From NCBI GenBank assembly GCA_007119035.1, contig SKQL01000002.1:1-33401 (forward strand): a stretch of DNA of 33,401 nucleotides, written 5' to 3'. The stretch is from Nitriliruptorales bacterium. Lineage in GTDB: Bacteria; Actinomycetota; Nitriliruptoria; Euzebyales; Egibacteraceae. This document shows, piece by piece, positions 16,916 through 26,716 of the stretch. The first letter of the stretch is position 1. The number at the start of each line of letters is the position of its first letter. The notes under the pieces are model-generated. The model was not told the origin of the DNA. It worked only from the letters and a program-made list of their open reading frames with translations, and made no database searches. Both the position numbers and the translations under genes were made by a program.

Positions 16916-17817
16916 GAGCCTCCCGCCTACTCCCCGCGACGGGGGCCCTCGCGGTGACCACCGCCGCGTACGCCATCGGGATCGAGCCCCGTTGGTTCGC
17001 GTTGCGACGGCTCACTGTGCCGGTCTTGCGGCCGCGGGCGACCCGATCGCTGCGGTTGCTCCACTTGTCGGATCTGCATCTGCAGCCCCGTCACCGGCCA
17101 CTCCGCCGCTTCCTGGAGCACTGTGAGGCCGAGGATCCCGACGTCGTGGTAGTCACGGGCGACATCCTCGACCATCCCGACGTCGTAGGTCCGGCCGTCG
17201 ACCTCCTGCGCGACCTTCGCAGGGACCGCCCGGGCGTGTTCGTCCTCGGGTCCCACGACCGCTACTGCTCTGGGCTCAAGAACCCCTTCCGGTACCTCCG
17301 GCGCAGGCGGGCGATCGAGCCCAAGGGCTCGCCCCAGGACACCGCCCTGCTCGTCGAGGGCCTCAAGGGGGCGGGCTGGCACTTCGCGGACAACCGGAGG
17401 CTCCGCCTGGATAGCCCGGCCGGCCCCATCGAGGTGCTCGGACAGGGCGATGCCCACATTCGGGCCGACCGCCCCGAAGCCGTGGACTGGGCCCCGCCGG
17501 GTGATGACGTAGCGCTCGCGCTCGGCGTCACGCACTCGCCGTACCTGCGTGTGCTGGACCGTCTCGACCGCGCGGGCCTGGACCTCGCGGTGGCGGGCCA
17601 CACGCATGGTGGGCAGGTCCGTGTGCCGGGCCTCGGGGCGCTCGTCAACAATTGCGACCTTCCTCTCTCACAGTCACGAGGGCTGTCCGGGTACGGCGCC
17701 GGCCTCACCTTGCACGTCTCGGGCGGCCTCGGTGCGAGCCGGCATTCCCCGTTCAGGTTCGCGTGCCGACCCGAGGCGACACTCCTCGACCTCGTCCCCC
17801 GGCCGACCGAGCTTTGA
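16912..17817 (+). CDS. Metallophosphoesterase (Rv3683-like)
   Basis: HLSDLHLQP, VTGDILDH, GSHDRY, VAGHTHGGQ; TTG start overlapping the ponA stop (TTGA). Confidence 0.9.
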   Translation: MRASRLLPATGALAVTTAAYAIGIEPRWFALRRLTVPVLRPRATRSLRLLHLSDLHLQPRHRPLRRFLEHCEAEDPDVVVVTGDILDHPDVVGPAVDLLRDLRRDRPGVFVLGSHDRYCSGLKNPFRYLRRRRAIEPKGSPQDTALLVEGLKGAGWHFADNRRLRLDSPAGPIEVLGQGDAHIRADRPEAVDWAPPGDDVALALGVTHSPYLRVLDRLDRAGLDLAVAGHTHGGQVRVPGLGALVNNCDLPLSQSRGLSGYGAGLTLHVSGGLGASRHSPFRFACRPEATLLDLVPRPTEL

Positions 17818-17854
17818 GGCCGGCCTCCCTCGCCGGTAAGCTGTCGCTCTGGCA

Positions 17855-17929
17855 CGGGATGTAGCGCAGCTTGGTTAGCGCGCCACGTTCGGGACGTGGA
17901 GGTCCCCGGTTCAAATCCGGGCATCCCGA
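17855..17929 (+). tRNA. tRNA-Pro (anticodon CGG)
   Basis: CGGGATG...CATCCCG acceptor stem; anticodon arm CCACG-TTCGGGA-CGTGG; T arm CCCCGGTTCAAATCCGGGG-like; no encoded CCA. Confidence 0.95.
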
Positions 17930-17935
17930 CCTCTA

Positions 17936-17977
17936 GGGCGCCCGCCACCACTGATGGCAGTGGCGGGCGCCCTTATT
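17936..17977 (+). terminator. Rho-independent-type terminator after tRNA-Pro
   Basis: GGGCGCCCGCCAC ... GTGGCGGGCGCCC 13-bp perfect stem followed by TTATT. Confidence 0.8.
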
Positions 17978-18015
17978 GACTGCTCCCGCGACCGCAGTGT
18001 GGAGAGAGCCCGAAC

Positions 18016-18309
18016 ATGCAGCTCGGCGAGTTTCAACAGCAGATGCGGGACCTCTACGGCGACCGTGACGCCCAGCGGGGACTCGCCCGGACGTTCGCGT
18101 GGTTCACCGAGGAGTGCGGGGAGCTCTCGCGTGCGCTGTTCAGGGGTGACCGGGAAAGCCAGGTCCAGGAGTTCGGCGACGTGCTCGCGTGGCTCGCGTC
18201 CCTGGCCGACCAGGCGGGTGTGGACCTCGAGGAGTCAGCGCAGCGCTACGCGACAGGCTGCCCACACTGCGGCCGGTCGCCGTGCGTGTGCGGCCGACCA
18301 CGCTCATGA
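18016..18309 (+). CDS. MazG-like nucleotide pyrophosphohydrolase with C-terminal Cys motif
   Basis: FTEECGELSRALF ... QEFGDVLAWLASLA (EExxE...ExxD); tail CPHCGRSPCVCG. Confidence 0.85.
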   Translation: MQLGEFQQQMRDLYGDRDAQRGLARTFAWFTEECGELSRALFRGDRESQVQEFGDVLAWLASLADQAGVDLEESAQRYATGCPHCGRSPCVCGRPRS

Positions 18310-19457
18310 GGATCCGCCGGCTGCTCGAGAGCGAGGCGGCTGCGACCGCGGGGCGCGATGCGGTGTCGATGGCCAGCACCTTCGACGATGCCCTCATGGA
18401 ACGGTGGCGGGAGCGGATCGCCCAGGGGACGGTGTGGGGACTCGAGCGCGGGGGCAGCGTCCTCGGACATTGCCGTCTGCTGCCAAGCGAGCACCTGTTC
18501 GGCGGCCGCGCCGTCCCCACGCTCGACATCGCGGCAGTGGCGGTCCCCCCGGAGCACCGCGGTCAGGGCGTCGCGCGGGCCATGATGGAGGCTGCGGTCG
18601 CGTACGGCACGGAACAGGGATTCGGGTTGTCGTTGCTGTTCCCCGCCACGACGGCGATGTACCGGAAGCTCGGGTGGGAGCATGCGGGGTCCTGGTCGCG
18701 TTACCGCGTACCGACCGCCGCGGTCCCCGGACTCGGCCCCGTGATGCGTGTCGGCGACGCGGAGGGCGACTGGGAGGCGATCCGCGCGTGCCGGGAGCGT
18801 TCCGTGCGTGCCCTTTCCGGCCCGGCTGTCCGCAGCGAGGAGCGATGGGACGCCCTCGGCAGGGCGCCGTACCGGTACGTGCTCGACGCGCCGGAGCCGG
18901 GCACCGTGCTGGAGGCGTACGCGCTCGTCCGCCAGCGCACGACGCCCGGCGACTGGCGGCACGTGGTGGTGCTCGAGGATTGGGCGGCCACGAGCCGACA
19001 GGGCCTCGAGGCGGTCGCGGGACTCATCGGGCGTTGGAGCACCTTCGGGAGCGCCGCGGAGCTCGTCGACACGGTCCCGAGCCGTCTCAGCGGAGTCATC
19101 CCCGAGCAATCGCTGGAGAGGGCCGGGGGCCTTCACTGGATGGCCCGTGGGCTGGACCTCGAGGTGGCGGTGTCGGCACGGGGATTCCCCCGCGGCCTCA
19201 CCGCCACGGTCGGGCTCGAGGTGGACGGCGCCGAGGGAGCGTGGCGCCTCGAGGTCGCCGACGGCCGTGGTCGGCTCACCAGGACCGACCACGGCCAGGC
19301 GTGGCTCCACACCCAGGCGCTCGGGCCCCTGTTCACGGGCTTCCGCTCTCCCGCAGAGCTCGTCCTCCAAGGGCTGGCACGCGGTCCGACCGAAGCCCTG
19401 GAGCTCCTCGGTGCGGCGTTCTCCGGGCCGCCACCGGTAGTGTTCGACTTCTTCTGA
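18306..19457 (+). CDS. GNAT family N-acetyltransferase, Eis-like
   Basis: VAVPPEHRGQGVARAMMEAAV acetyl-CoA motif, MYRKLGWEHAG, SCP2-like C-terminal half ending ...VVFDFF. ATGA overlap with the MazG gene. Confidence 0.88.
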   Translation: MRIRRLLESEAAATAGRDAVSMASTFDDALMERWRERIAQGTVWGLERGGSVLGHCRLLPSEHLFGGRAVPTLDIAAVAVPPEHRGQGVARAMMEAAVAYGTEQGFGLSLLFPATTAMYRKLGWEHAGSWSRYRVPTAAVPGLGPVMRVGDAEGDWEAIRACRERSVRALSGPAVRSEERWDALGRAPYRYVLDAPEPGTVLEAYALVRQRTTPGDWRHVVVLEDWAATSRQGLEAVAGLIGRWSTFGSAAELVDTVPSRLSGVIPEQSLERAGGLHWMARGLDLEVAVSARGFPRGLTATVGLEVDGAEGAWRLEVADGRGRLTRTDHGQAWLHTQALGPLFTGFRSPAELVLQGLARGPTEALELLGAAFSGPPPVVFDFF

Positions 19458-19484
19458 GTCCTGTAGCGGCGAATGGGAACGGCC

Positions 19485-20204
19485 ATGGCTGACAACATCG
19501 ACGCGGTGCTCGACCACGTGGCGGTGGCAGTGCCGGACACCCGTGCCGCTCTGACGCGGTGGGGCGGGCAACTCGGCGGCGGTCGCCTGTGGCACCGCTC
19601 CCGCGAGACGTTCGAGGTCCAGCAGCTGCAGTACGCAGGTGGGGGGAAGCTGGAGCTCATCGCCCCGCTCGGGTCGAGCGCACCGGATGACTTCATGCCC
19701 CGCTACCTCGACCGGTTCGGCGCAGGCATCCACCACGTGACGTTGAAGGTCGCTGACTTCGACGAGGCCGTCGACACGGTGACCGCAGCGGGGCTCGACG
19801 TCGTCGATGTGGAGGAGGTCGACGAGTACTGGCGCGAGGGGTTCCTACGCCCCTCGCAGGTCGGCGGGCTGATCGTGCAGATCGCGTGGCAGGCGGGGAC
19901 CGACGCGGAGTGGGCCGCCCGCCTGGGGTGCGTGCCCCAGGACCCCGCTCCCGACGCGGCGCGGTTGCTCGGCCCCCGGGTCACCGACACCGACCTCGAT
20001 GCGGCTCGACACCGATGGGAGCTGCTGGGCGCCTCCGTCGAGGAGCGCAGCTCGGGCCTCGTGGCCTCGTGGCCGAATTCCCCGCTGAGCATCGAGATCC
20101 TGCCGGGCAGCCGCCGCGGTCCCGTCGCGCTGCGGTTCGAGGGAGCGCCCGAGCTCAGCGCCGATGCGCAGCTGGGCGCGGCCGTGCACGCCGACGTGCC
20201 CTAG
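19485..20204 (+). CDS. VOC family protein (glyoxalase/epimerase-like)
   Basis: VLDHVAVAVPDTRAALTRWGGQLGG..., FGAGIHHVTLKVADFDEAVDTVTAAGLDVV; second, weaker repeat in the C-terminal half. Confidence 0.8.
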   Translation: MADNIDAVLDHVAVAVPDTRAALTRWGGQLGGGRLWHRSRETFEVQQLQYAGGGKLELIAPLGSSAPDDFMPRYLDRFGAGIHHVTLKVADFDEAVDTVTAAGLDVVDVEEVDEYWREGFLRPSQVGGLIVQIAWQAGTDAEWAARLGCVPQDPAPDAARLLGPRVTDTDLDAARHRWELLGASVEERSSGLVASWPNSPLSIEILPGSRRGPVALRFEGAPELSADAQLGAAVHADVP

Positions 20205-20219
20205 CAGCGGTGCGTTCGG

Positions 20220-21254
20220 CTACACCTCGCCCCGCGCGACCATCAGCTCCGCGATCTGGACCGTGTTGAGCGCGGCACCCTTGAGCAGGTTGTCCCCCAC
20301 CACCCAGAAGTTGAGGGATCTCGTGTCGATCAGGTCCTCACGGACGCGCCCGACCGCGGTCTCGTTGCGGCCGGCCCACTCGAGGGGGGTGGGCAGGTCG
20401 TCGAGCACAAGACCGGGGAAGGCCTCCATCGCAGCGCAGGCGGACTCGACCGGCGCCTCCCGATCGAACTGGGCCCTCACCTGGATCGCGTGACCGACCA
20501 TGACCGGCACCCGCACACAGGTCGGCGCTACCGCGAGGCCGGGGAGCCCGAGGATCTTCCGCGACTCGTTCTGGAGCTTGTACTCCTCGTCGGTGTAGCC
20601 ACGCTCCCCGACTGTGCCGAGCAGGGGGACGACGTTGAAGGCGAGCACCGCCGCATGCACGTCGTGCGACGTCTTACCGGCTGCCGCAGCCCCGTCCGAC
20701 TGCAACAGCCCGGGGTCGTCGAGCAGTGCGCGGGTCTGGGCGATCAGCTCGTCCATGCCCTTCTGCCCCGCGCCCCCCGCCGCCTGGTAGCTCGTCGCGG
20801 TGAAGCCCCGTAACCCGAAGCGGTCGTGCAGCGCCTTGAGCGGCAGCATCGCGACCATGGTCGTGCAGTTGGGATTGGCGACGATGCCCTTGGGGCGGCC
20901 GCTCACCGCATCGGGGTTCACCTCGGTCACGACGAGCGGGACCCCGGGGTCCATCCGCCAGGCCGAGGAGTTGTCCACGACCACTGCGCCCGCCTCGACC
21001 GCCTGGGGGGCGTACTCGCGGGAGCGCCCCGCCCCCGCGGAGAACAGCACTAGGTCCACACCGTCGAACACACCGGGCTCCGATAGCGCCCGCACGGGGA
21101 TGTCCTCCCCGTCGAAGTCCAGCACCGTGCCCGCCGAGCGCTCGCTCGCGAGCAGGCGTATCTCGTCGAGCGGGAACGCCCGCTCCTCGAGGAGACGGCG
21201 CAGGTCCCTTCCCACCGCGCCCGTGGCACCGACCACCGCGACCGTCCGGGTCAT
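20220..21254 (-). CDS. asd: Aspartate-semialdehyde dehydrogenase
   Basis: [40 protein letters not shown] (active-site Cys), [15 protein letters not shown]. Confidence 0.97.
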   Translation of the reverse strand: MTRTVAVVGATGAVGRDLRRLLEERAFPLDEIRLLASERSAGTVLDFDGEDIPVRALSEPGVFDGVDLVLFSAGAGRSREYAPQAVEAGAVVVDNSSAWRMDPGVPLVVTEVNPDAVSGRPKGIVANPNCTTMVAMLPLKALHDRFGLRGFTATSYQAAGGAGQKGMDELIAQTRALLDDPGLLQSDGAAAAGKTSHDVHAAVLAFNVVPLLGTVGERGYTDEEYKLQNESRKILGLPGLAVAPTCVRVPVMVGHAIQVRAQFDREAPVESACAAMEAFPGLVLDDLPTPLEWAGRNETAVGRVREDLIDTRSLNFWVVGDNLLKGAALNTVQIAELMVARGEV

Positions 21255-21736
21255 GGCGCGACCTCCGCGAGGCGGAACTCCTCGTGGACCGCGCGGACGG
21301 CTGTCTCCAGGTCGGGCTCCCGCACGACCACCGAGGCGCGGATGGTCGACGTCGAGATCATCTCGATGTTGACACCTGCGTCGGAGAGCGCGGAGAACAT
21401 CCGCGCGGCCACGCCGGGGTGGGTCTTCATCCCCGCACCGACGAGGGAGAGCTTGCCGACCTGCTCGTCGAGGATGACCTCCTCCATGCCGACCGCGTCG
21501 CGGAGCCCCTCGAGCAGCTGCACCGCGCGGGGGCCGTCGTCGATGGGCAGCGTGAAGGAGATGTCTGTCGTGCCGTCGTCGGAGACGTTCTGCACGATCA
21601 TGTCGATGTTGATGTTGGCGTCAGCCAGCGACGTGAAGATGTTCGCGGCCACACCCGGCTTGTCGGGTACCCGGCGGACCACGAGCTTGCCCTCGCCCCG
21701 CTCGTGCGCCACCCCCGAGATGATCGCCTGCTCCAT
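21251..21736 (-). CDS. Predicted internal translation product of lysC (aspartokinase beta subunit, 161 aa)
   Basis: In-frame ATG at 21736 ([20 protein letters not shown]...) preceded 8 nt upstream by GAGGAGG (complement at 21745-21751); position matches the Corynebacterium lysC-beta start. Confidence 0.6.
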   Translation of the reverse strand: MEQAIISGVAHERGEGKLVVRRVPDKPGVAANIFTSLADANINIDMIVQNVSDDGTTDISFTLPIDDGPRAVQLLEGLRDAVGMEEVILDEQVGKLSLVGAGMKTHPGVAARMFSALSDAGVNIEMISTSTIRASVVVREPDLETAVRAVHEEFRLAEVAP

Positions 21737-22471
21737 GACGTGGTCCTCCTCGACCCAGGTGCCTTCCTGGTATGTGAACGAGCTCCGCACGTGAATGCGG
21801 ACCCCGTGATTGCGCGCGTACTCGACCGACCGGACCTGCAGGACCTTCGCGCCCGACGCGGCCAGCTCGAGCATCTCCTCATGGGTGACCTGGGTGAGGC
21901 GCCGTGCGTCGGGCACGATCCGGGGATCGGCGGTGTAGACGCCATCAACGTCGGTGAAGATCTCACAGAGGTCCGCTTCGAGCGCCGCCGCGAGCGCGAC
22001 CGCGGTGGTGTCGCTGCCGCCACGACCGAGGGTCGTGACGTCCTTCGAGTCGCGGCTGACGCCCTGGAATCCCGCAACGATCACGATGTGGCCGTCGCCG
22101 ATCGCATCGGTGATCCGCCCGGGCGTGATGTCGATGATGCGTGCCTTGCCATGCTCCGCATCCGTGATGATCCCCGCCTGGCTACCGGTGAAGCTGCGCA
22201 CCGAGAGACCCTGCTCCGAGATCGCCATGGCGAGCAGCGCCATCGAGATGCGCTCTCCCGCGGTGAGGAGCATGTCGAGCTCGCGCGCGGATGGGATGGG
22301 CGCGATGTCGAGTGCCTGGCGCGTCAACTGGTCGGTCGTCTTGCCCATGGCGGATACGACCACGACGACGTCGTGGCCCTCCTGCTTCGCCGCGGCGATG
22401 CGCTCAGCCACCCGCTTGATCCGGTCGGTGTCGGCAACCGACGACCCGCCGTACTTCTGGACTATGATCAC
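21251..22471 (-). CDS. lysC: Aspartate kinase (alpha subunit), two ACT domains
   Basis: [58 protein letters not shown] domains. Confidence 0.98.
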   Translation of the reverse strand: MIIVQKYGGSSVADTDRIKRVAERIAAAKQEGHDVVVVVSAMGKTTDQLTRQALDIAPIPSARELDMLLTAGERISMALLAMAISEQGLSVRSFTGSQAGIITDAEHGKARIIDITPGRITDAIGDGHIVIVAGFQGVSRDSKDVTTLGRGGSDTTAVALAAALEADLCEIFTDVDGVYTADPRIVPDARRLTQVTHEEMLELAASGAKVLQVRSVEYARNHGVRIHVRSSFTYQEGTWVEEDHVMEQAIISGVAHERGEGKLVVRRVPDKPGVAANIFTSLADANINIDMIVQNVSDDGTTDISFTLPIDDGPRAVQLLEGLRDAVGMEEVILDEQVGKLSLVGAGMKTHPGVAARMFSALSDAGVNIEMISTSTIRASVVVREPDLETAVRAVHEEFRLAEVAP

Positions 22472-22556
22472 GCGCTCAGCTTCTCCTGCGTCCGGTCTTG
22501 ACCCCCGCCAAGCTTAGCGGCGTCCCGCACCCCGCAGGCGCGTGGCGGGACACAGG

Positions 22557-23165
22557 TCACACCTCCGCCCGACCGGCGAACGCACGGCCAAGGGTGACCT
22601 CGTCGGCGTACTCGAGATCGCCGCCCACCGGCAGCCCCGATGCGATCCGGCTGATCCGCAGGGGCTGCTCGGGACTCGAGACGGCCTTGAGCGCACGCCC
22701 GAGGTAGCTCGCGGTGGCCTCGCCCTCGATGTTGGGGTTGGTGGCGAGCACGATCTCGGTGATCCCCTCTGCCCCGAGCCTTGCCATCAGCTCCTTGATG
22801 CGGAGCTTCTCCGGGCCGACCCCGTCGATGGGGCTGATGGCACCGCCCAGCACGTGGTAGAGCCCACGGAACTCCGAGGTGCGCTCGATGGCGAGGACAT
22901 CCCGGGGCTCCTGGACCACGCAGACGACCGCGGGGTCGCGGCGCGCGTCCCGGCAGATGCGGCACTCCTCGTGCTCGCTCACGTTGTAGCAGCGCACGCA
23001 GAACCGCACCCGCTCCTTGACCGCGGTGATGGCTCCCGAGAGACGCTCCGCATCCGCCCGCTCCACGGTGAGGAGGTGGAACGCGATCCGCTGGGCGCTC
23101 TTCGGACCCACCCCCGGCAGGCGACCGAGCTCCTCGATGAGATCCTGGATGGGGCCTTCGTACAT
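22557..23165 (-). CDS. recR: Recombination mediator RecR
   Basis: [48 protein letters not shown] zinc finger, Toprim-like [12 protein letters not shown]. Confidence 0.98.
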   Translation of the reverse strand: MYEGPIQDLIEELGRLPGVGPKSAQRIAFHLLTVERADAERLSGAITAVKERVRFCVRCYNVSEHEECRICRDARRDPAVVCVVQEPRDVLAIERTSEFRGLYHVLGGAISPIDGVGPEKLRIKELMARLGAEGITEIVLATNPNIEGEATASYLGRALKAVSSPEQPLRISRIASGLPVGGDLEYADEVTLGRAFAGRAEV

Positions 23166-23176
23166 GAGCCGCCGAT

Positions 23177-23488
23177 CTACATCCCCGGGAGGCCGAGGCC
23201 GCCCGCGATGCCGCCGAGCCGGTCCTCCTCGAGCTCCTTGGCCGCGCGCAGCGCCTCGTTGACCGCGGCCATCACCATGTCGCCGAGCATCTCGACGTCC
23301 TCGGGGTCCACGGCCTCGGGGTTGATGTCGATTCGCTTCACCACGTCGCCACTCCCGCTGACCGTCGCGGAGACCATGCCCCCGCCCGCCTGCCCGGAGA
23401 CCTCCATGCCCGCGATCTCCTCCTGGGCGTCGGCCAGCTTGCGCTGCATCGCCTGCGCCTGCTTCATCATCTCGTTGTAGTTGGCCAT
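23177..23488 (-). CDS. YbaB/EbfC family nucleoid-associated protein
   Basis: [78 protein letters not shown]. Confidence 0.97.
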   Translation of the reverse strand: MANYNEMMKQAQAMQRKLADAQEEIAGMEVSGQAGGGMVSATVSGSGDVVKRIDINPEAVDPEDVEMLGDMVMAAVNEALRAAKELEEDRLGGIAGGLGLPGM

Positions 23489-23527
23489 CGGTCTCCCCTC
23501 GCTCCGAACACCAGCGTAGCGGGCACT

Positions 23528-25435
23528 TCAGGAACGCTGATCGTCGACCACGATCGCGCCCAGCTCGGTCTTCAACGTGTCGAGTGCCTGCTCGTGGTGC
23601 GCCTCCGCATCCGGCAGCGCTCCCGCGGCCTCGGCCGCCTCGGTCTCCGCGACCGACTCCTCCTCCGCCGCGAGGTCGTCGAGCGGCGCCGCCACAGGCT
23701 CTTCGTGCACGGCAGCGGGAGCGCCGCCGCTGCCGACCGTGCACCGCACCTCAGGGCGGATCCCGAGAACCTGCTCCAACGCGTTGCCGATGACCGCCTG
23801 GCCCGCGGTGCTCGAGCACTGCTCCGCGTGCAGCCCGTAGCCCGGACGGAACTCGAGGGTGAGCACGCCCCCCTCGAAGGCGGTGGGAGCGCTCATCTGC
23901 AGGAACGCGTGGAAGCGGATCTTCTGTGCCTTGACCGCGTCGAGGACGGATTGCCAGGAGGCTTGCACCGCCTCGAGGGTCAGCGGCCGGTCCGTCGGCT
24001 CGGGTTCCGGCTCGGGGGTCGGCTCGGGTTCCGGCTCGGGGGTCGGCTCGGGTTCAGGTACAGGCTCGGGTTGAGGCTCAGGTTCAGGTTCGGCCGGGGG
24101 CTCCACCTCGGGCTCGGGCTCCGGCACGCTCGCGGCGGCGGGCGGAGACCCCCCATCGCTGACCTCGTCCTGCACCTGTCCTTGCAACTGGGCCGGGCCC
24201 GGAGCCTGGACCTCGAGTGAAGACTCATCCCCGGTTCCCGGATCGCGCGCCGGACGCCCCTGCCGTGGCAGGCCGGATGCCTGGGCGATGCCCCACTCGA
24301 GACGGTCGAGACGGGCGGCCAGCGCGCCCGGGTCACCGCACGCCTCCGGCATGGCCGCCTTCGCGAGAGCCAACTCGAGCGACAACCGGGTGGTGCCCCG
24401 GCGCATCTGCGCCTGCGCCTCCGTGAGAAGGTCCATCGCCCGCAGCAACTCGGCTTGCCCCGCGCTGGCCGCCTGCGCCTCGAGGCGCGCCAACCGCTCC
24501 GGGGTGGCGCTCAGCAGATCGGCCTCGGGCGCGACCTTCAGGAGGAACAGGCCGCGGAGGTGCTCCACGAGATCCCGGGTGAACTGCCGTAGATCGTGCC
24601 CTGCGTCCGCGACCTCCCCCACCAACGCACACACGCCCGCGACGTCGCCGGAGACGATCCGGTCGGCGGCTTCGGCGAGCATCGCGTCGGGAACGGTGCC
24701 GAGCACGTCGGCGACGCCGGCGACGGTTACGTGGGAGCCGGTGAACGCGACGACCTGGTCGAGCACCGACAGGGTGTCCCGCACGCTGCCGTCACCCGCA
24801 CGCACGACAAGGTCGAGCGCCCCCTCCTCCAGGGCGATCGACTCCCTCGTGGCGAGGTCGGCCGCGTGGGCGGAGAGGACCGGTGCGGGCACCCGCTTGA
24901 AGTCGAACCTCTGCGTGCGCGACAGGATCGTGTCGAGCACCTTGTGGGGCTCCGTGGTCGCGAAGACGAACAGGACATGCCCCGGAGGCTCCTCCACCGT
25001 CTTGAGGAACGCGTTCCATCCGGCCGTCGACAGCATGTGGCACTCATCGACGATGTAGACCTTCATCCGGGCGGTCGCGGGCGCGAACGCGACCCGGTCC
25101 CGCAGGTCGCGGACGTCGTCGACTCCACCGTGGCTGGCCGCGTCGAGCTCGATCACGTCGACATGGCTGCCGGCGGTGATCCCCTCGCAGTGCGAGCAGG
25201 CGTTGCACGGCTCGGCGGTCGGCCCCCGGTCGCAGTTGAGTGACTTCGCCAGGATCCGCGCGGTCGAGGTCTTTCCCGTGCCACGCGGCCCGGTGAACAG
25301 GTACGCGTGGTGCAACCGGCTCTCCGTCAGGGCATGGACGAGGGTCGCGCTGACGTGCTCTTGCCCGATGACCTCAGCAAAGGTCTGCGGCCGATACTTG
25401 CGGTACAGGGAGATGGACGCCAAGCGGGACCTCAC
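23528..25435 (-). CDS. dnaX: DNA polymerase III subunits gamma/tau
   Basis: [52 protein letters not shown] at 25435, or TTG at 25423 with GAGG upstream. Confidence 0.98.
   Translation of the reverse strand: MRSRLASISLYRKYRPQTFAEVIGQEHVSATLVHALTESRLHHAYLFTGPRGTGKTSTARILAKSLNCDRGPTAEPCNACSHCEGITAGSHVDVIELDAASHGGVDDVRDLRDRVAFAPATARMKVYIVDECHMLSTAGWNAFLKTVEEPPGHVLFVFATTEPHKVLDTILSRTQRFDFKRVPAPVLSAHAADLATRESIALEEGALDLVVRAGDGSVRDTLSVLDQVVAFTGSHVTVAGVADVLGTVPDAMLAEAADRIVSGDVAGVCALVGEVADAGHDLRQFTRDLVEHLRGLFLLKVAPEADLLSATPERLARLEAQAASAGQAELLRAMDLLTEAQAQMRRGTTRLSLELALAKAAMPEACGDPGALAARLDRLEWGIAQASGLPRQGRPARDPGTGDESSLEVQAPGPAQLQGQVQDEVSDGGSPPAAASVPEPEPEVEPPAEPEPEPQPEPVPEPEPTPEPEPEPTPEPEPEPTDRPLTLEAVQASWQSVLDAVKAQKIRFHAFLQMSAPTAFEGGVLTLEFRPGYGLHAEQCSSTAGQAVIGNALEQVLGIRPEVRCTVGSGGAPAAVHEEPVAAPLDDLAAEEESVAETEAAEAAGALPDAEAHHEQALDTLKTELGAIVVDDQRS
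23997..24125. repeat. Pro-Glu-encoding tandem repeat in dnaX
   Basis: Two perfect 24-nt copies of GGCTCGGGTTCCGGCTCGGGGGTC (23997-24020, 24021-24044) followed by degenerate copies, encoding [12 protein letters not shown]-type sequence. Confidence 0.85.
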
Positions 25436-25467
25436 CGGTCGCGTGCCCGTGGTGCCGCCGTGCTCAC

Positions 25468-25597
<130 letters not shown>

Positions 25598-25617
25598 CTG
25601 ATAACGCCGGGAGCCAC

Positions 25618-25623
25618 ACTGTA
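25618..25623 (-). promoter_or_regulatory. Candidate -10 element for SRP RNA
   Basis: Minus-strand TACAGT about 20 nt upstream of the predicted terminal helix. Confidence 0.4.
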
Positions 25624-25636
25624 GCAGCGGGTCACC

Positions 25637-26716
25637 TCAGGCCGCGGGGCGCACCGGGCACTCCATGGGGCCGAGGAAGCGACCCACCATGTCGGGGTTG
25701 GCCGATTCGGCGAGGTAGCGGACGGCCCCCTCGAACGTCGCGATCGGCACGATCTCGAGCTCGGCGTCCTCGGGGAGGCCAGCCCGGGCCATGTCGGCCT
25801 GGGACTCAGGCGCGAGGAAGACGTCGGCCCCCCGCTTGTGCGCAGCCATCGCCTTCAGGTCGATGCCGCCGATACGACCGACCGCGCCCTGCCCCGTGAG
25901 CGTGCCCGTCCCCGCGATGCGCCGCCCCGCCGCGAGGTCGACCAACGCGTCGCTCTGGTCGTACACCGCCAAGGCGATCATCAGCCCCGCGCTGGGCCCT
26001 CCGATCCGCCCCGACGTCACATTGACCGGGACGGGCAGGTCCACGCGTGAGTTCAGCGTCTCGAGATGGAGGCCGAGCATGACCCGCTCCTCGCCCTCCG
26101 ACGGCAACTCGTAGGGGGTCAGGCGGACCTCGTGCGCCTCCCCGCCTCGCGTGAAGCGCACGACCACGGGCTCTGCCTCGTCGATGAACGCCCGCACCTC
26201 CGCATCAGTGGCGACGGGGATGCCGTCCATGGCGATGATCACGTCGCCGCCCCGCAGGACCCCCTCCGCGGGTGAGTCCTCGAGGACCCCGGTGACAAGC
26301 GCCCCGTCACCGATGAAGCGCTCGGGGTCCGCGGTGAACCCCGCTTGGCGGAGGCCGAGCGCGGCTGCCCGCTGGGCGGACTGGGCGAAGACGCGCCTCT
26401 GTCCCGCGAAGTGGTCCTGATCGGTGCGGTCGGAGCGCACGACACGGTCGTCGGGGCGCAGCCGGGCGGAGCGGTCGACCGCCACGCGGGCGAGGCTGAA
26501 CGGGGTCGCGCGGCGGAGGCTCACGGTGGTGAGCAGGTAGTCGCCGCGCACGGGGACGGCTTCCTCGCTGTCGACGTTGACGCAGCCGCCGAGGGTGAGC
26601 AGGCGGCCGGGCGACTCGACGAAGTAGGGCAGGGGGGCGTAGGCGCCGCCCGCGACAAGGATGATGAGGCTCAGCACCAGGAACCAGGTTCGAAGGTCGC
26701 GGAGCCGGGCCCTCAC
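25637..26716 (-). CDS. YlbL-like membrane PDZ and Lon-type (S16) serine protease
   Basis: N-terminal TM, PDZ (GVLRGGDVIIAMDGIPVATDAEV), GRIGGPSAGLMIALAVYDQ (Ser), LTGQGAVGRIGGIDLKAMAAHKRGADVFLAP (Lys). Confidence 0.93.
   Translation of the reverse strand: MRARLRDLRTWFLVLSLIILVAGGAYAPLPYFVESPGRLLTLGGCVNVDSEEAVPVRGDYLLTTVSLRRATPFSLARVAVDRSARLRPDDRVVRSDRTDQDHFAGQRRVFAQSAQRAAALGLRQAGFTADPERFIGDGALVTGVLEDSPAEGVLRGGDVIIAMDGIPVATDAEVRAFIDEAEPVVVRFTRGGEAHEVRLTPYELPSEGEERVMLGLHLETLNSRVDLPVPVNVTSGRIGGPSAGLMIALAVYDQSDALVDLAAGRRIAGTGTLTGQGAVGRIGGIDLKAMAAHKRGADVFLAPESQADMARAGLPEDAELEIVPIATFEGAVRYLAESANPDMVGRFLGPMECPVRPAA

Noticed and set aside
17954-19492. 512-aa plus-strand ORF overlapping MazG and Eis-like genes
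   Set aside because: Alternative frame, Arg/Gly/Pro-rich; real frames carry MazG and GNAT motifs.
23997-24125. Possible CRISPR-like direct repeats
   Set aside because: Contiguous repeats without spacers inside dnaX encoding Pro-Glu; a coding repeat.
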